Assembly: GCA_019323665.1 (NCBI GenBank)
Contig: JAHWHA010000119.1
Location: 1-5,578, forward strand
Source of the DNA: Candidatus Woesearchaeota archaeon
GTDB lineage: Archaea > Nanobdellota > Nanobdellia > Woesearchaeales > JAGVZT01
Length of the DNA: 5,578 bases
Direction of reading: 5' to 3'
The position numbers were made by a program, and so were the translations under genes. Within the stretch, counting starts at the first letter, position 1, and each line of letters begins with the position of its first letter. Positions 4,086-5,578 of this stretch are shown piece by piece. The notes beneath the pieces were generated by a model. It made no database searches. It saw nothing but the letters and a program-made list of their open reading frames with translations, and was not told the DNA's origin.

Positions 4086-4117
4086 TCCCGTCCGGCCCAT
4101 CATGCTGTGGTTGGAAA

Positions 4118-4360
4118 ATGGCAAAGAGATCAAAGGCACTGGAGCACGAATTAGTACCAAAACATGAGCTCTTGAGCCAGGCAGACAAGGAGAAGCTGCT
4201 TGAAAAGTACTCTGTTTCTGTTAATCAGTTGCCTCAGATATCAAAAAATGATGCTGCAATATCGCATCTTGATGTTACTGCAGGAGATATTATCAAAATA
4301 ACGAGGAAGAGCTCCACAGCCGGAAGCTCTGTTTTTTTCAGGGTGGTGACAGATGAGTAA
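4118..4360 (+). CDS. rpoH: DNA-directed RNA polymerase subunit H
   Basis: An 80-residue archaeal RpoH, equivalent to the C-terminal domain of eukaryotic Rpb5, on the lower jaw of RNA polymerase. The family pattern is clear: LEHELVPKHELLSQADKEKL (8-27), a QLP turn, then VTAGDIIKITRKSSTAG and a final FFRVVTD strand. The frame is open further upstream into tRNA-Lys, but the start is placed at the ATG 4118 because only from there does the protein match the family. No clear ribosome binding site or TATA box precedes it; the mRNA end is probably made by 3' processing of tRNA-Lys or the gene is read with the tRNAs. Its end overlaps rpoB by eight bases. Confidence 0.96.
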   Translation: MAKRSKALEHELVPKHELLSQADKEKLLEKYSVSVNQLPQISKNDAAISHLDVTAGDIIKITRKSSTAGSSVFFRVVTDE

Positions 4361-5578
4361 AGAGGGCAAGATCTTGTTGAATAAGTTTTTTGAGGAGCAG
4401 TCTTTTATAGAATCAGATATTGAGAGTTTCAATAATTTTGTTGATCACGAACTCCAGCAGATCATTGAGGAAAACAAGGAGATTGAACCTACTATAATTC
4501 CCCATAATATTGACGAATTCAAGATCAGGTTGGATAAGATCTGGATCCAGAAACCCATGATAACAGAGGCAGATGGTAGCAGGAGAAAAATATTCCCTGT
4601 GGAGGCGAGGTTGAGGAAGATAACTTATTCTGCCCCAATTTTCATGGTTGTCAGCGCTCATATCAATGGGACGCAGCGAGAGTCTTTCACAACCCAGGTA
4701 GGTGAGATGCCTGTGATGCTCAAGTCGAAGTACTGCCATCTCAATGGGCTTTCAAGAGATGAGCTGGCTGAGGCTGGTGAAGATCCTGAGGATCCTGGTG
4801 GCTATTTCATAATCAATGGTACTGAGAAGGTGCTTGTCAAAATAGAAGATTTGGCTGCCAATAGGATGCTGGTAAGCAAGCAGACAACTGGCACCACTGA
4901 ATATGTGGGTAAGTTGTTCTCTGAATCAGGCTCATACAAGATTCCACATACAATGGAGATGCGCAAAGATGGGATTGTCTATTTGACATTCACACGTGTA
5001 CGAAGAATCCCTCTGGTTGTTATGGTGAAGGCCCTTGGCTTGGTGAAGGATGAGGAGATTATGAATGCTGTTTCTTCAGAAAGGATGTTTGATGATGTTT
5101 ACATCAATCTTATTGAGTTTGCGGATATCAAAACACAAGAGGACGCACTTGATTTCATCGCCAAGAAGTCAGGGATCACTCAGTCAAAGGAGATAAGGAT
5201 TGAACGTATTAATGGGATTATTGACAAGTATCTGATGGCACACCTTGGAGGCTCTTCTGAAGACAGAATGCTCAAGGCCTACAACCTGTGCAAGATGATG
5301 AAAAAGTACCTGCTTGTATACAGACGTGAACTTAAGGAAGATGATAAGGACCACTATATGAACAAAAGGCTGAAGCTGAGCGGTGATCTGCTCGCTGACT
5401 TGTTCAGAGTCAACCTAAAAGTGCTTATAGGTGATTTACTGTACAATTTCCAGAGGATTGTGAAGAGGGGCAAATTCCCAAGTATTAAAGTGATAATAAG
5501 GGAGAAGTTGCTGACTTCGAGGATTTATTCATCAATGGCAACTGGCTCGTGGGTTGGCGGCAGGAAGGGTGTCTCCCA
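4353..5578 (+). CDS. rpoB: DNA-directed RNA polymerase subunit B (N-terminal part)
   Basis: The frame is open to the window edge and gives the first 408 residues of archaeal RpoB, the second-largest polymerase subunit (Rpb2 equivalent), which forms one side of the active cleft. Landmarks are the protrusion/lobe motifs VGEMPVMLKSKYCHL (116-130), PGGYFIINGTEKVLV (148-162), DKDHYMNKRLKLSGDLL (331-347) and, at the edge, ATGSWVGGRKGVS (396-408). Catalytic and zinc-binding parts lie beyond the window. Some archaea split this gene into rpoB2 and rpoB1; that cannot be judged here. The start ATG overlaps rpoH, preceded by GGTGGTG (4342-4348) as a possible ribosome binding site. The order rpoH-rpoB is the usual archaeal polymerase operon. 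Confidence 0.97.
   Translation, partial: MSKEGKILLNKFFEEQSFIESDIESFNNFVDHELQQIIEENKEIEPTIIPHNIDEFKIRLDKIWIQKPMITEADGSRRKIFPVEARLRKITYSAPIFMVVSAHINGTQRESFTTQVGEMPVMLKSKYCHLNGLSRDELAEAGEDPEDPGGYFIINGTEKVLVKIEDLAANRMLVSKQTTGTTEYVGKLFSESGSYKIPHTMEMRKDGIVYLTFTRVRRIPLVVMVKALGLVKDEEIMNAVSSERMFDDVYINLIEFADIKTQEDALDFIAKKSGITQSKEIRIERINGIIDKYLMAHLGGSSEDRMLKAYNLCKMMKKYLLVYRRELKEDDKDHYMNKRLKLSGDLLADLFRVNLKVLIGDLLYNFQRIVKRGKFPSIKVIIREKLLTSRIYSSMATGSWVGGRKGVS

Larger units (their letters stand above)
3987..4099 (+). tRNA. tRNA-Lys (UUU) with two introns
   Basis: The acceptor strands GGGCCGG (3987-3993) and CCGGCCC (4092-4098) pair fully, with discriminator A73 at 4099. The D stem is GCTT (3996-3999) with GAGC (4009-4012). 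After removal of 4018-4034 the anticodon stem is CCTG plus G31 (4035), pairing with CCAGG (4043-4047); the loop is CTTTTAA with anticodon TTT at 4038-4040. The T stem GCGGG (4053-4057) pairs with CCCGT (4087-4091), and the T loop TTCAAA plus T60 is rejoined by removing 4064-4085. The product is a normal 74-base archaeal tRNA-Lys, except for G at position 21, usually A. CCA is not encoded. rpoH begins 18 bases downstream. Confidence 0.93.

Noticed and set aside
4076..4117. Upstream in-frame extension of rpoH (14 extra codons)
   Set aside because: It lies inside the T-loop intron and 3' exon of tRNA-Lys, and the RpoH family begins at the later ATG.
4413..4739. Minus-strand 108-codon open frame
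   Set aside because: It lies entirely opposite well-conserved rpoB sequence and has no recognisable features.

Overview
The window is archaeal DNA. It carries fibrillarin with Nop5, the archaeal RNA polymerase subunits H and B, BRE/TATA-type promoters with several apparently leaderless genes, and intron-containing tRNAs whose intron ends fold as bulge-helix-bulge (BHB) motifs. The dense packing, short proteins and odd tRNA introns would suit a DPANN-type or similar lineage, but the sequence alone does not fix the phylum.

Layout from left to right. Bases 1-55 are a GC-rich, foldable fragment, probably one end of a structural RNA that runs off the window. A MutT/NUDIX-type protein gene (106-735, +) converges on a hypA-hypC pair (1263-737, -), nickel-iron hydrogenase maturation genes; this HypC lacks the usually conserved histidine. 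A divergent promoter region then leads to a small membrane protein of the DUF4389 type (1358-1693, +), followed by a T-rich terminator. Next come nop5 and flpA (1764-3427, +), which share an ATGA overlap and encode the core and the methyltransferase of the C/D-guide 2'-O-methylation machine. A 33-residue zinc-ribbon protein gene (3551-3450, -), not previously delimited by longer-ORF criteria, converges on flpA from its own strong BRE/TATA promoter.

The right-hand part is the most remarkable. A strong promoter near 3686-3703 points right into a foldable leader, then tRNA-Asp(GUC), tRNA-Lys(UUU), rpoH and the start of rpoB. Both tRNAs are interrupted twice: tRNA-Asp at 37/38 and 59/60, tRNA-Lys at 30/31 and 59/60. 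Both T-loop introns have the same boundary sequence and credible BHB folds; the tRNA-Lys ones are textbook BHBs with a 4-bp central helix and two 3-nt bulges. The 14-nt 3' exons of both tRNAs are flanked by 7-nt inverted repeats, and an 11-nt copy of the tRNA-Lys T-loop/intron junction sits immediately before the tRNA-Lys 5' end. rpoH starts 18 nt after tRNA-Lys with no visible TATA box of its own, so RNA polymerase genes may be transcribed from the tRNA promoter.

Together the window groups informational functions (tRNA, RNA modification, transcription) with a small hydrogenase-maturation pair whose target enzyme is not visible here.
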